Source: Cyanoderma ruficeps
Taxonomy: Eukaryota; Chordata; Aves; Passeriformes; Timaliidae
DNA: 64,000 nucleotides
Direction: 5' to 3'
NCBI GenBank assembly: GCA_008694505.1
Contig: VZDJ01000056.1
Span: forward strand, 11,666,363-11,730,362
Shown in pieces: positions 35,901 to 48,250 of the stretch. Each line of letters opens with the position of its first letter. The first letter of the stretch is position 1. The position numbers and the translations under genes were made by a program. The notes below the pieces were generated by a model. That model did no database searches, was not told the origin of the DNA, and worked only from the letters and a program-made list of their open reading frames with translations.

Positions 35901-38900
35901 GCTTTCTTTTCTCTGAGTACCAAGTTTATGTAACAGCCTTCCTGCCATTTGCAGGGCCAAGGAGATCTTCCCTCCTGAGCACATTGTTACAATAATCCCT
36001 GGGTTAGGTGAATTTTGCAGAGCCAGGTTTTGGGATACTGTGGCTGCCAACAGCACGACTTCTACATGTGTTCAGTGCTGGTGGGGGAAAACCAGATGGT
36101 TTTGTGTAGTGCTTGTGAGGAGCACAAAGCAACAATTCTGTCAGACATGGCACCAGTGAGGTGTTCAGGTGAAGAATGAGGTTCAGAGCAGACTAAAAAA
36201 CCTGAATTTTCTGTTTCCCACAGGGTTTTGGGAAGCCTGCTGTCTGCCCACATCATCATCACAGACAGCAAGCAGCCCTTTGGGGACATGACCATCAAGG
36301 ATTATGACAATGAGCTGCTGCACTTGGCCCACGATCTGGCAGTGAGGCTGCTCCCAGCCTTTGAGAACACCAAGACTGGCATTCCCTACCCTCGGGTGAG
36401 TGCAGCCCTGGGGGAAACAGCCTCAAAGCACTGCTTCAGAGTCCTACAGCTGAAATTCTGTGCCTTTTTTATGTGCACTTGGGTTGTTGAGCCTGCTCTG
36501 GGTTACACAGGGGACGCTGCCCTAAGTTTTGGTGGGGTGGGTGATAGAAGTTGCTCCTTCTGTCTAGTAAATGTTTTCCCTGGGCTGATTTTTCAGTGTG
36601 TTCGTTGCTCCCTGTGGGTCAGGAGCCTTTTGTTTCTGTGCTGTTTGGCTGGACCATTCCCTGCCCTGTGTCACACAGCACCAAACAATACTGTCATTAG
36701 CAAGGAGCACTGTAAGGGCAAATAGCAGAGGAAAGTGACTCTGTTGGTGACTTCCTACTGAAACAATTATATTAGAATAAAACTCTTCTGAAATATTTAT
36801 CATACTGGGCTTGGAATTTATCATTTTCCTGAAGACTGCTCAGTGGGTACTCGATGCTCTGGGATTCTTGGATGCTGCAGCCTCTTGTTTTGAGCAGATG
36901 CATTGGCAAGGAGAAGGGTGTCACTACTACTGGAACAATCCTAAACTGCAAAACTATAATTAGCACTTGCCTGGCTGCTCTTAATTTCTGGAGACAGAAA
37001 TGGAGAGACTGCTTTTCCTCCAGACCTGCCAGGCTGTAGAAATGTGAATTTTCACTTCTGTCTAGGGCCTGGTAAAGCAGCTGAAGGTGGTGTAACTTCC
37101 CTTCTTTGGGGAAGAGGAGGAGCATCCAGTGAGGAAGCTCTGGGTTTCTACAGCACAAAAAGAAGGAGAAGGCTGAATGTTTAGTGGAAAGCATGAAAAA
37201 GTGGAGTGAAGTTTGCAAGGGCTAGCAAAGTATAAGGGAAAAATGAGGCTTGCCCACTTGAAGCATAATGCTATAAAGCTGGAAGAAGAATGTCAGGAAT
37301 TCCACAGGAGAGCTTTCCAAGCAGCAGCGTGCTGGTTTTGTGTCTCTGTGCACATTCCATGCTGCACATGGTGCAAGAACTGCCCAAAAGGTTTGTTCCT
37401 AAGGGTGAGGGTACAAAAACTACCCAAAAGGCTTGTTCCTGAAGGTGAGGGTACAAAAACTGCCCAAGAGGCTTATTCCTGAGGGTGAGGGTACAAAAAC
37501 TACCCCAAAGGCTTGTTCCTGGGGGTGAGGGTGCAGCTGTGATGACAGCCTGCCTGTCCCTGTTGGCACTGTCCCTGTTCACAGGTGAACCTGAAGAAGG
37601 GGGTTCCTCCAGACAGCCACAATGAGACCTGCACAGCAGGAGCTGGATCCTTGCTGGTGGAGTTTGGGATCCTCAGCAGGCTGCTTGGTGATTCCACCTT
37701 CGAGTGGGTGGCCAGGAGAGCCGTGAAGGCCCTGTGGAGCCTCAGGAGCAATAACACTGGACTGCTGGGTAATGTCTGGGGGCTGTTTGTTAGCCTGCCT
37801 CAGGCTGTGCCATCAGGCTGCCCTTCCTTCACGTGTCCTCACCTTTGTCCTTCTGCTCCCTCTGTAGCTGTTCAGTCACGTTCTCCTGGTGTACCCAGGG
37901 GTTGTGTGGAACAAATGGCACTTTGGGGGTTTGGAAGAAAAATGGAGTCTCTGAAAGACTCCTTAGGGCACAGGTTTTCAAATTGAATTTTTCACAAAAC
38001 CAGGGGATGGAACTGAAGGCCCTGATTTGTGTTCCCATTAATATAATTCAGATTGGCAGATGACTAAAAGTCCTTAAAATAACTGCATGTGTGTGGGTGT
38101 TCCTCAGATGAATGCACCATTGTAACTCTTCATCTGATGGTAATCTTTGATCCTCCCTCCTTGGGAATTTCTGAATGTGTAATATTCCCAAGTCTTGACC
38201 GGATTGTGTTTCTCTGCAACCTCACACTAAACTTGTTGTTTGTTCTGATAGGAAATGTTGTGAATATCCAGACTGGTCACTGGGTTGGGAAGCAGAGTGG
38301 GCTGGGAGCAGGCTCAGATTCCTTCTATGAGTACCTGCTGAAGTCCTACATCCTCTTTGGGGAAAAGGAAGACCTGGAGATGTTCAACGCTGCTTATCAG
38401 AACATCCAGAGCCACCTGAGGAGAGGGTATGTGATCCATGCCAGCAGCAGTTCCCTGAGCAGTGGATCCTCCTGCAGGCTGTTTATAAACACACCTGTTT
38501 GTAGTGCTTTGTGTCATGCCCTAGGAAATCTGTTCTCCTTGTTACTGTAAGAACAAAATCTCATTTCTGTGGTAGTCTCCTCATCCCTCAGCAACTGATC
38601 AGGTGCAGAGAAGCCAAACTGGTTCCTGCCCCATTTATAAATGTTAAGGCTGGGAAAAGTCTGGCAGTGCAAAAGCAATGTATTAAATTGGCTGCTTGTT
38701 CCTCTGAAAGCCTGATCTTGCCTAGCATGACTTTTTGGTAAAGATTCTGCTGGCAGAGCTCTGAGATAGGAAACATCCCTGTATGAATAAACTTCCCTGG
38801 GAGCATGACTGATGTCGGGTGGCCAGCCCAGCAGGGCAGTGGCTGCCTGTGCTGGTGGCAGTGTGCTGTGCTCTCCTGGAGCCTTTCCCAGAGCATTTCC

Positions 38901-41900
38901 CTGCTGCTGTTGTTCCCTGGCAGGCGGGAGGCCTGCAATGAAGGAGAAGGTGACCCTCCCCTGTACGTCAACGTGAACATGTACACGGGCCAGCTGATGA
39001 ACACCTGGATTGACTCCCTGCAGGCCTTCTTCCCTGGACTGCAGGTCAGCTCTCCTTCTGCTGAAGGCCGAGTGGAAAGGCCCATCCTAATGCTGGGCTG
39101 GGAATGGGGTTCTGGGCTGAGCTCCCCCCCGTGGGTTTGCTGCTCTGACAAGGGTTCAGTCCAGCTCTGCATTAACACAATGTGGGGAGGCCTGGCCTGC
39201 TCTGTGCTACATCTGAGAGACTTTCACTTCCCCCTTTTAACCTCAGCCTTTGTGTTCTGTGCTGTGAGGCTCTGCTAAAGCTCTTACTGCAAAGAATGAA
39301 TACATTGCTGTTTCCTGGGGGTTGTTTCCTGCATGTTTTATGGGAGATGGGTTGTATTAGGTGCCACACTCTCCTCCTTGCTGGCTTGCAGCTCTAAATG
39401 TGTGTGTGTCTGTGGCTGCTCTGGTGCCCAGGTGTTGATAGGAGATGTGGAAGATGCCATTTGTCTCCATGCCTTCTATTATGCCATCTGGAAACGCTAT
39501 GGAGCCCTCCCCGAGAGGTACAACTGGCAGCTGCAGGCCCCGGATGTTCCCTTCTACCCCCTGAGGCCAGAGCTGGTGGAGTCCACATATCTTCTCTATC
39601 AGGTATTCGACTTCTCTGAGCTGCACGTCGTGGCTTGGCCAAACTGCTTTTGTCCAGAAGGTCCCTTTTCCCCCCTGCCCTGTGGCCAGCTGAAGTTTGG
39701 CAGCCCTGGAGCTGTCTGTTGTCACGTGGAGGGCTCCGGGCAGGCACTGCAGTGTTGTGCAATGTTGCTGTTTGCTTCAAAAATAGCCTTTTTTATAAGG
39801 CAGGTGAAAAACAACACTGAACAACCTTTTCTAAAAGCTGCTGGCAGATTTTTACAAGGCAGAGACCTGTGACTGCTCAGCTAAAATCGGTGAAAGTGAA
39901 TGTAACAGCTTCCCTTGCAATACTGTCCAGGCACAGATACAATAAACTAAAATAACTGTCTGCCTACAAGGAAGGGATCAGAGAGTTTGGATTTACTGCA
40001 GGTTTTCTAGGATTTGCACTAAAGCAAACATGAGAAGCTTGCACTGGCTAATCCAAGTCATGCTCCTATAAAGATAAGTTTGCTGTGATACATGAGACTC
40101 TGGTACCAATAGGCCTTTGTTGTGTTATTTTTACAAGATTTCAAAATTGCTGACTCTAACTCTTGTCTGTCTTCCTTATTTAGGCCACAAAGAACCCGTT
40201 TTACCTTCATGTGGGAATGGATATTCTGCAGAGTTTGGAAAAATATACAAAAGCAAAGTCAGTCTTCAATGTTCTTTTCTTCTCTCAGTGCTATATACCT
40301 ACATTTTATTATACAAATATTATATAGAATCCAGTCTGCCACATGTAGGTAAACCAGAAAACCCAGCCCTCCTTGAAAGCCACAAGTGATGATTTACTTA
40401 TTGAGCACTTCTTTCTTTCCCACCTGAAAACGAAATTACAGTCCAGTGGCAACTTTATACCTTTAGGAACTTTATCACTGCCTTTCCAAACGCATTGGTG
40501 ATGCTCAGCTGCTGAAAATAGTAGTTGGGATTTTTCCTAGGGATCCTGCAGGATTGTTTCTCACCTCGTGGTGTTCAGCTGAACTGAGGGATCCCCCTAA
40601 GCCAGATGCTGGTGGATATCAGCCTCCAGTCCAAGACAGCAGCACTGAATCCTGACTTTAATTCTGGGTACCTGAACTTCCTGCAAGGCTCAGGGGGAAG
40701 ACAATGTTAATTTTCATCCCTTACTGTGAATTCTGTGAATTGATTCATTTCCTAGACCAGTGTGTAGTGGTTGGCCAGGTCAGGCCGTGCTGCTGAGTGG
40801 GGCTCAGGTGATCACAGAGCCCTCAGCACCCCAGAACCAAAACCCAGTGAGTGCTTGCACAGCACAGTCGTTCCATTTGGCCTTCACCCCTGGCAGCTGG
40901 AATGCTGTGGAGTGAAGGAATTTCTGGGGAGCTCTCTGAGGGCAGGGCAGCTGGCAGTGAGCCCAGAGCAATGTCCAATGTTGCAGGTGTGGCTACGCCA
41001 CGTTGCACCACGTGGAGGAGAAGACCAAGGAGGATCGGATGGAGAGCTTCTTCCTCAGTGAAACCTGCAAATATTTGTACCTGGTACGTGCCTGTGCCTC
41101 ACTGCCCAGGCACTGTGCACAAACCTGGCACAGGAGGGGGCAGGAGGTCATTAATTATTAATTAGAGGCTGGGTTGGGGGCGGGGCATCATTAATGACGA
41201 GCTGCTGGGCTCTGGGGTTTGTGGGTGGGGGTGACTCAGGCTGAGCTCCTCTTCTTTGACCTCAGCCCCATCTCTGACCTGGGGCAGCTGCTCAGGAGTG
41301 GTTCCTGAACCTGGAGAGATGCACATCTTTGGGATCAGGCTGGAAAGGAGAGGGAGCAGGCCTGGAGGGAGCTGCTGCTCAGCTCTGAGCTAATTGCTGC
41401 TTGCAGCCCTCCTGCCTGGAGCAGCCTCGGCTTTCTCCTGGCTGGGCTTTGGCACTCACAGGAGAAAGCTTTTGGGCTGACATTGCCTGAGCCCCCGTTC
41501 CCAATCTCCTTTAGTGCAGGAAACCAAATAAATCTGTGACTGAGTGGATGCCAGCCTAGAAATGCCTCACAGAGCAGCTTAGAAAAACAAGGGCACTTTA
41601 ACTTGTGGGAGGAGTTTTTCTTCTGCTCTCCTCTTCTAACTGCTCAGATCCATCCCTTGCATTAAGACTATTTATTTCCATTTGCTCCAGCATTTTTTAG
41701 CACCAAAAGGGTTTTTTTGTGTGACCCTTCAAAGCGTGAGTACCTGTGTCCAGCTCCTTGTTACTGGGAGGTGAAGGATGTGGCACACCTCCAACGACTC
41801 TCTCTCTCTCTCTCATCTCCCCTTCAGTTGTTTGATGAAGAGAATCCAGTGCACAAATCTGGGAATAAGTTCATGTTTACTACTGAGGGCCACGTGGTGT

Positions 41901-43054
41901 CCGTGGACGAGCGATTCCGGAACTCGCTGTGGGAGGACATCCTCCCTGGGGAGGAGCACAGCGCCCAAAAATCCAAACCCACCGAGCTCAAGGCAGCCAA
42001 CTTCAGCTCCAACGTAAGGAAAGCACCTGCCTGGGGGAGGGAGGTGGGCAGGCAGGGCAAACTGCCCTTTGGACCTGGTGCTGGAGAGTGTTTCCTTTGG
42101 AAATGTTAAATATGGGCAGGCAGGGCAAACTGAGCCCTTTGGAAGTGGTGCTGGAGAGCGTTTCTTTTGGAAATGTTAAATACCTGGGGAGCTCCCCTGA
42201 AAAGCACCTTCAGCAGCAGCATCAGTGGGATCGTGTCAGGGATTCTGGTGGAATGAAACCTGTCCCCTTTCAAGTGTTTTGCAGCAGTTTTTTTGTTCTT
42301 TGTTAATTTACTTCCAATTAGTTTTTCCTTCCCCTTTCCTTAGCCCTCAAAACCCTCCAGTGTTGCTGTCAGGGGCAAAGGGAGAGGCAGAGGGTTCTCT
42401 GAACCGAGCTTTGCCTTCCTCAGTGTGCTTTTGGGGGGTGTAAAGGGGACCTTTCTTAGCGAGGCCTCAGCTGAGCCCTGAGCTGTGGCTCCAGTGCCTA
42501 TCACCAGCCAGAACAGACCTGGCTTTAATCACAGAATCACGGAGTGGTTCAAGCTGAAAGGACCTTAAAGATGCCTCATTCCACCCCCATGGGCAGGGAC
42601 ACCTTTCACCAGAGCAGTTAAGGACAATGTGTTTAAAGTCTCTGCTGGTAGGTTCTGGTGTGGTTCCTCCCCTCCTCCCCACAAAGCTCCAGAAAAAAGA
42701 GCATTATTTTAAACATTCACAGTTGTCATAGTGAAGGAAATCTCAGTTGCACAACAAGCTGTGCTGTGTGTTTGGAAGCTGCAGCCTGCACTGAGGAAAC
42801 ACTTGCTGCTCATTTCTGGGGTTTGTGCTGGAAGTCTGCAAAGAACGAGGGAAAGTTGGAGTAAAGAACGTTGTTTGGTACAATTTTCTGTACAGAAAGG
42901 ATTGCAGAGGGCTTGCCTGGGTTTGGATTTGAGTTTTTTAAAAAGGTGTACATTTTCCCCACAGTGTAACAGAGTCCCTGATGAGAGGAGGTACCTGCTG
43001 CCCCTGAAGAGCAACTACATGAGACAGATCGACAGAATGGTGGGCCTGATCTGA
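32657..43054 (+). CDS. EDEM1: ER degradation-enhancing alpha-mannosidase-like protein 1, 12 coding exons
   Basis: ER-lumenal glycosyl-hydrolase-47 family protein that extracts misfolded N-glycoproteins from the calnexin cycle and promotes mannose trimming for ER-associated degradation. Coding exons: 32657-33036, 33745-33817, 35344-35447, 36224-36395, 37585-37768, 38252-38426, 38924-39044, 39432-39602, 40184-40257, 40987-41083, 41828-42013, 42965-43054. All introns are GT-AG; the total is 1827 nt, 608 residues. Residues about 6-30 form a Leu-rich signal or anchor segment, then a Pro/Gly/Ala/Arg-rich linker, then the GH47 domain from about [11 protein letters not shown] to near the C-terminus. 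Family acidic residues are in place: Glu182 in FEATIR, Asp327 in DSFYEY, Glu450 in LRPE; the C-terminal TTEGH (535-539) holds the calcium-site Thr. Five N-glycosylation sequons sit at Asn138, 155, 256, 299 and 575. The human protein has 657 residues; most of the shortfall is in the linker. Confidence 0.98.
33238..33525 (-). mobile_element. CR1 LINE 3' fragment, EDEM1 intron 1 (antisense)
   Basis: The + strand shows the reverse complement of a CR1 3' end: 'gaatcgtggaatggg', 'cctgccatggcagggacacc', 'cctggccttgggcactgcc', 'gaagaatttcctgttaat', 'cattt-cctcttgtcctgtc'. The element's 3' end is at 33238 and its truncated 5' end is near 33525. Confidence 0.9.
33555..33736 (+). mobile_element. CR1 LINE 3' fragment abutting EDEM1 exon 2
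   Basis: Sense CR1 3' end: 'gagacattccaaacctacctgg', 'ggttggactggatgatctg', 'cttccaacct', then the tail AATTCTGTGATTCTG. The tail stops at 33736 and EDEM1 exon 2 begins at 33745, so the element fills the intron's 3' splice region. It is in opposite orientation to the CR1 piece just upstream. Confidence 0.85.
37381..37534 (+). repeat. 40-bp minisatellite before EDEM1 exon 5
   Basis: Four head-to-tail copies of a 40-bp unit start at 37381, 37421, 37461 and 37501 (core GCTTGTTCCT..GGGTGAGGGT). The array ends about 50 bp before the exon 5 acceptor. Copies differ at a few positions. Confidence 0.9.
41797..41815 (+). repeat. (CT)n microsatellite in the exon 11 pyrimidine tract
   Basis: Nearly nine CT dinucleotides lie 13-31 bases before the EDEM1 exon 11 acceptor (exon starts 41828). 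They form most of the polypyrimidine tract. Confidence 0.85.
42046..42182 (+). repeat. 68-bp tandem duplication in EDEM1 intron 11
   Basis: Two adjacent copies start at 42046 and 42114 with GGGCAGGCAGGGCAAACTG and end in GGAAATGTTAAATA. A few substitutions and small shifts separate them. Confidence 0.85.
42527..42620 (-). mobile_element. CR1 LINE 3' terminal fragment, EDEM1 intron 11
   Basis: The + strand reads AATCACAGAATCACGG, 'ggaccttaaagatgcc', 'catgggcagggacacctt': the reverse complement of a CR1 tail and last 90 bases. A possible sliver of another tail (AATCACAGAATCAC) lies at 35199-35212 in intron 2. Confidence 0.85.
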
Positions 43055-44300
43055 GGGACTCTGCAGGGACAGTTCTGAGGAGCTTGGGATCCCTCTGCAG
43101 ACATTCCTCCCCTCCAGCTGCTCCCTGCACAGGCTGAGCCCCCCAGGTGGCCCCTGTGGGGACACAAAGGAGATGGAGCTCAGTCCTCCGAGCCGGGGAA
43201 CCTCCTGTGCCACCTGAACAGACACAGACAGCTCTTGGCTCAAGACCTCTCTGAAAAATGTTATTGCAAATGAAGGCTGAATATATTTCAAAAGGAAAAG
43301 AAGGCAAATTGGCCACTTAGCTACCTCTTTGTGGCTGTGTTACAAATGTCCCTCCAGAGCAGGGTCTGGTATTTAATCTGAAATGATCTCGGGGCTTGGG
43401 CAAGGAGTGGGGAAGTGCAATTTTTTTTTACACCAAGTTGAATTATTGAATTTTTCTGACTAGCAATACACAACCTTAAGGTCTACTCAGGTAGGAACCC
43501 ACTGGGTTTGCTGAAACAAATCTGCTCTGTGTACTCTTGGAAAGATAATTCCCGGTGGTGTAAGAGCTGTGGGTGGAGTGTGACATCCCTCGTTCTCACA
43601 GCTGACAGGACCTGCAGGGTTGGGAGAGCCTGTAGCTGCAGGATCCAGTGATCAAACCAATCCAGGTGCCTTTTTGGAAGGGGATGGGGGGAGGGAAGGG
43701 GGAATTGCAAAGCCACTCAGGCACAAGTTCCCAAAGTTTCCTTGTTTGCCATGTTTTAGTGCCTTTTCAGGAGATGCTGCTAAGAACTGGTGTCACAGTA
43801 CATGAAGAACAAACTATTTCACATTCCTGACAGGATTCATGTGTTAGTGCCTTAAGTTCTCTTCACTAGCAGGGAAAACTGAGCTTCCTTGGGAAGATGG
43901 AAAAGTATTTTTTGACGAGCTGGTTGCAAAATACAGTGGAGCCCAGAGTCACTTAAAAAGAGATGTTTGTTTTTTTGAGATGCTGGAAGAATGTCTATGA
44001 ACTTTCAGGAAGAAAGCAGTTAAGGGCTTGAGGGATGACAACAAACTGAGGCCAAAACAACTGTTTTTAATATAACAACTTGGGGTTTTTTTCCAGCGAT
44101 TCCCTGTTGCTTACATACTTGTAACTACAGTTGAAGTAGTAGAATGTTATTTTTGGGTTAATGACTTTTAAATTGAGGCATAAATACAAGGGCAACTTGA
44201 TCTGCTGTATTTTTACCTTCTTACAGCAACATTGGTTTTCGTAAACCACGTGTTGGAACTCAAAACATTTCTAATAAATATGAAGTTTGTGCTGGAGAGG
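43055..44300 (+). other. EDEM1 3' UTR
   Basis: Sequence from the TGA at 43052 to the polyadenylation signal at 44273. No other feature is visible inside. Mammalian EDEM1 has a longer 3' UTR, so use of later signals (for example AATAAA near 46130) is possible. Confidence 0.65.
44273..44278 (+). terminator. EDEM1 polyadenylation signal
   Basis: Canonical AATAAA 1.2 kb after the stop codon, with GT-rich sequence (ggttattgttgg) about 25 bases downstream. It is the first good hexamer after the stop. Confidence 0.65.
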
Positions 44301-44865
44301 TTATTGTTGGAATCTTTTAATGTACAGATGCATCTCAGGGAGTTTATTGTAGTCTTCTATTCCATGATAGCTGAATCTTGTATTCAGGCAAAAAAAAAAA
44401 AAATCATCCAGTCTTCTTAGTCTTATTATGTGTGTTTGAAGGGGTGAAGGGTTGGAAGGGGGAGAGGGAAATAGGTTAAAATTTCCCAAAATGCTGCAAT
44501 GGAATGGGTTGCCTTGGTGTTTGAGGCAGCTGTTGATTCCAGCTCCTGTAGGATTGGCTTTGCCAAAGGTGTTACTGGAGTGTCTGAGCTGTCTGTCTGA
44601 AAGGAGAACAGCAATTCAAGGTGTGGTGGTGCAGAGAGGTGTTGGGAGAGGTTCAGGCTGTGCTCCCAGCCCGAGCAGGGTGAGGAGGGCAGGGGGATGG
44701 ACACGGGCAGGGGACACTGGGGCCCACCCCAGGGCAGGGAGGGCTGGGCTCTCCAGGGCTGCTCCTGGCCCGGCTGGGCCCAGCCAGCCCTGCAGGGAGA
44801 GCTGGGCTGGGAGCCCAGAACAGCCACCACTGGCTGGGGGAACTCGTGGGGTGCCAGTGCCAGGG

Positions 44866-45240
44866 TGGGCAAGACAAGACTCCAGGGTGGGCAGGACTCC
44901 AGGGTGGGCAGGATTCTGTGACTGACAGGACTCCAGGGTGGACAGGATTCCAGGATGGACAGGACTCCAGGGTGGACAGGATTCTGTGACTGACGGGACT
45001 CCAGGGTGGACAGGATTCCAGGATGGACAGGACTCCAGGGTGGACAGGATTCTGTGACTGACGGGACTCCAGGGTGGACAGGATTCCAGGATGGACAGGA
45101 CTCCAGGGTGGGCAGGATTCTGTGACTGACAGCACTCCAGGGTGGGCAGGACTCCAGGGTGGACAGGATTCTGTGACTGACGGGACTCCAGGGTGGACAG
45201 TCCACCAGGGTGGGCAGGACACGAGGAAGGACAGGACACC
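44866..45240 (+). repeat. 17-bp minisatellite with 68-bp higher-order units
   Basis: The basic unit is GGACTCCAGGGTGGACA (17 bp). Four variants, the last being GGATTCTGTGACTGACG, make a 68-bp block. The TGTGACTGAC variant recurs at 44917, 44985, 45053, 45121 and 45172, so spacing is 68, 68, 68, then 51 (three units). All three minus-strand frames stay open across it, giving false ORFs of 189-298 residues. Confidence 0.93.
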
Positions 45241-47875
45241 AGGACAGACACCCCCTGAGTGTAGTGGTGGCTTCTGGTCCAGGTCTGTCCCAGTTCAGCT
45301 CCCTGAGTGTGACACTGGCCACTCTCTGTGTTTGTGCCTTCTGAGCTCCTGAAGCCAGCGGAGGGTCCCAGCCCAGGACTGTGCACAGAATCCATTCCAG
45401 AGCTTTCCAGAGAGAATTCCACGGCTGGGAGGAAGTTGCACGACTGTTTTGCCATTGTGTTTTCCTTGGGATTGCCGGGAATAGTGGAAGGTGGCTGAGA
45501 AGGGAGCAGCCCGGCCAGGAATTGCAGCCTTCCAGCCAGACACGGTCAGCTGCCCTTGGGAATTGCTTTGGAATTTCTGTTGCCTGGTGATGTCACAGTC
45601 ATCTTCCCATAGAAATGTTCTTTATCCTCACAGAGGCTGGTGATAAAAGACTCCGTGTTCCTTCAGGAGCCAATTTCTTCTTCCTCTTTGTTCTAAAACT
45701 GCTTGGATAGGTTTTTCCTCAGTAAAGACAGGGCACCTGTTATGCACTAAAATGAGAGCTTTTGTACAAGTCAATGGCATCAAAATGGAGCTGATAACAG
45801 TGCTGGAATCACCTGCTGAAACAGGCTCTTGTATTTCTTGGTATCATGTGCAATATCAGGTTTTCCTGGCTAAAAGTGCCATGTATGCTTAATTGTTGTT
45901 TATCCATGAAGTATTTCACTGGGGATGGGAAACTTGGAAGAGGCCCAAATGTGCTTTACGTGAAATGTCCTGGATTTTCAACACTTGGCTTGCAAATCTG
46001 CATTAAAAAAATAGTGTGTTTGGCTACTTGGATGTGTGTTTGTCTTGTAGGGGATCTCCTGCACCTTCTGTCTGCTGGGATTTCATCTGGTTAGGGCTGG
46101 GAGAATCCCATTTATTCTTCCTGCAGGAGAATAAACCCACCCCAAAACAACAGGGCTCTTCTCCCCCTGTTCCCTGCTCTCTCCATGAGGATTTGGGGGC
46201 AGCTGAGAGCAGGGATTGATGTGGGGTGAGTGAGGTGTGGCAGTTCCTGGTCTCATCAGCAGGTCCTGACCTCCCTGCTGGGATTCCCAATCCTTTGTCC
46301 AATCAATCCATGAAAAACCTGGTTCAGGTGGGAATTCTGCACCAAGACCCTTGCTGGGCTCTCTGCAGCCTGTGGATAACCAGCCTGGGAAGCAGCTGGT
46401 GCTGGGTTTGGGAACAGGAATGTGGAAATGAGCTGTCTGACCATCACTTTGATTTATTGGTTCTCTTTTGCTGCTTTTCCCTGCTGGATTTGTTTTCCCT
46501 GTGACTGGCATTATCTCTTGTGCTGTTTCCTGCTCTGCAGTCCTGGTGCAGAGGCTGTTGGAGCTGGCAGGGCCTTTGCTGTATCTGGATCAAGCTCCAC
46601 CTTCCAGGGAAATGTCTCTTGAACATCAGAGATGGGAATTAAACTGGTTTAAAGCACCTCTGGGCTTTTGGATGATGAGATCTTTGCCTTTCTTTATTTT
46701 TGCTGCATTCAGACTTCTACATGTCAATTCTAAAGTGGGTGTAAAGGAGCTGGAACGCTGATTTTGGGGCAAACACCCCAAAATGTGATGTTTTCCCTGT
46801 GGCTGCACATTTCCTCTCTGCCCTCAGCCGCAGTTTCCTGTCATTCCTTATCTTGTCTCGCTGTTTTATCTGCCCCCAGAGGGCTGACCGGCTCTGGGCC
46901 GGGACTGGGCGCTTTGACTGCAGCTTTTCCAGCCCCACATTTAAGAAATTATCTCCAAAAAAACCCCTCTCTGCCAGTGTTGTTTCCCTGGGNAGCGTTG
47001 CTTCCCTGGGAGATCGGAGCGTAGTAAGATCGCTTGTGACACCAGATTTAAAATCCAAACCTGTGACTGAAAGCTGCCTTTTTTTAGAGCCAAATGCGCG
47101 GGGTGCCGGGGTTTGGAGCAGGACAGAGGCGAGCGGGGCTGTAGCTCCGGTTCGCCTCCAGCAGAGCCCTCCCTTGTGCCGCGCTTCGCCGAAACCTCCG
47201 CCACTCCGGGGCTGGGAAAAGCAGCTTCGCATCTTCCCGGGGAAAACGCGGCGCTGTCGCTGCCCGGGGGGCTGCCAAGGGAAAGGGGACACGGCACTGC
47301 CCATGCCCGGAGACCTTCACCCTTATCCGGCCTTGGAGCTGCTCTTAGGAAGGGATTCTGTGTCACTAATCACCTCCGGGATGGTTTATCCACCTAGAAA
47401 GACGCCAAGAAATGTTCCCTGCGAGCTGCTTTGTGCCCCCTCAGCCTCGTTTGTCCCCTTTTGTCCCCACCCTGAGGAGAGGCCACCGGTTTGGAGCCAT
47501 TTCACTGAAAAGCACCTTTTTCCTCCCAAAGATCTGTGATTGTTCCCGCCTCACCCAGAGCTGGTCACTCCCGTTTCCCAGGGGGAGGCAGCACGGTTGG
47601 TTCTTCAGCCACCCTGGGAAGTGATTTCTTATTTAGGAAACGCTGGGAAAGGGGGGAAAACACCAGTATGACCCAGTCCTCAACTGGGGAGGACGCTCTG
47701 ACCTCCTGCACAAGCCCCAGGTGGGAACTGGGAGAACTGGGAGAACTGGGAGCAGCCCCAGGCCAGCCTCGGTGGTCAGGGCTGGATTCGCTGGGTGCAG
47801 GAAGGAGTCCCAGTCTCCACGGGGAGCAACTGGGGTGACTGGGAGTGTCCCAGTGCCCTGGGGAGAGGGGAGGCC
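45241..47875. other. Intergenic, no gene seen
   Basis: Unique sequence with an unresolved base at 46993 inside a short imperfect duplication (TTCCCTGGG twice), and a small AACTGGGAG repeat at 47723-47750. A moderately CpG-rich patch lies at 47090-47300 with no gene attached. Confidence 0.5.
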
Positions 47876-48228
47876 GTGGGGACAGCCCCCTGGAACTGGG
47901 AAATCGTGGGGACAGTCCCCTGGAACTGGGAAATCGTGGGGACAGTCCCCTGGAACTGGGAAATCGTGGGGACAGCTCCCGGGAACTGGGAAATCGTGGG
48001 GACAGCTCCCTGGAACTGGGAAATTGTGGGGACAGCTCCCGGGAACTGGGATATTGTGGGGGGAACTCCCTGGAATTGGGAGACCATGGGAAGATCTCCC
48101 TGGAGTTTGGAGATTGTGGGGAGAAGTCCTTGAAATTGGGATATTATGGGAGGACTCCCTGGAATTTGGAGATCGTGGGGAGAATTCCCTTGGCATTGGA
48201 AGATCTTGGAGAACTCCCTTGGCTTTTC
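47876..48228 (+). repeat. 30-bp minisatellite, about 12 copies
   Basis: Units start every 30 bp from 47876 (GTGGGGACAG, then CCCTGGAACTGGGAAATC). The first six copies are nearly identical. Copies after 48056 diverge steadily and slip to 29 bp. Since 30 is a multiple of three, long open frames appear on both strands. Confidence 0.93.
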
Positions 48229-48250
48229 CACACTCGAGGCAGGTGCTCTA

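Noticed and set aside
44426..45455. Minus-strand ORFs of 298, 279 and 189 residues with a repeating HPGVLS/VTESCPPWSP peptide
   Set aside because: All three frames are open only because the 17-bp minisatellite lacks minus-strand stops. The peptides are repeat shadows.
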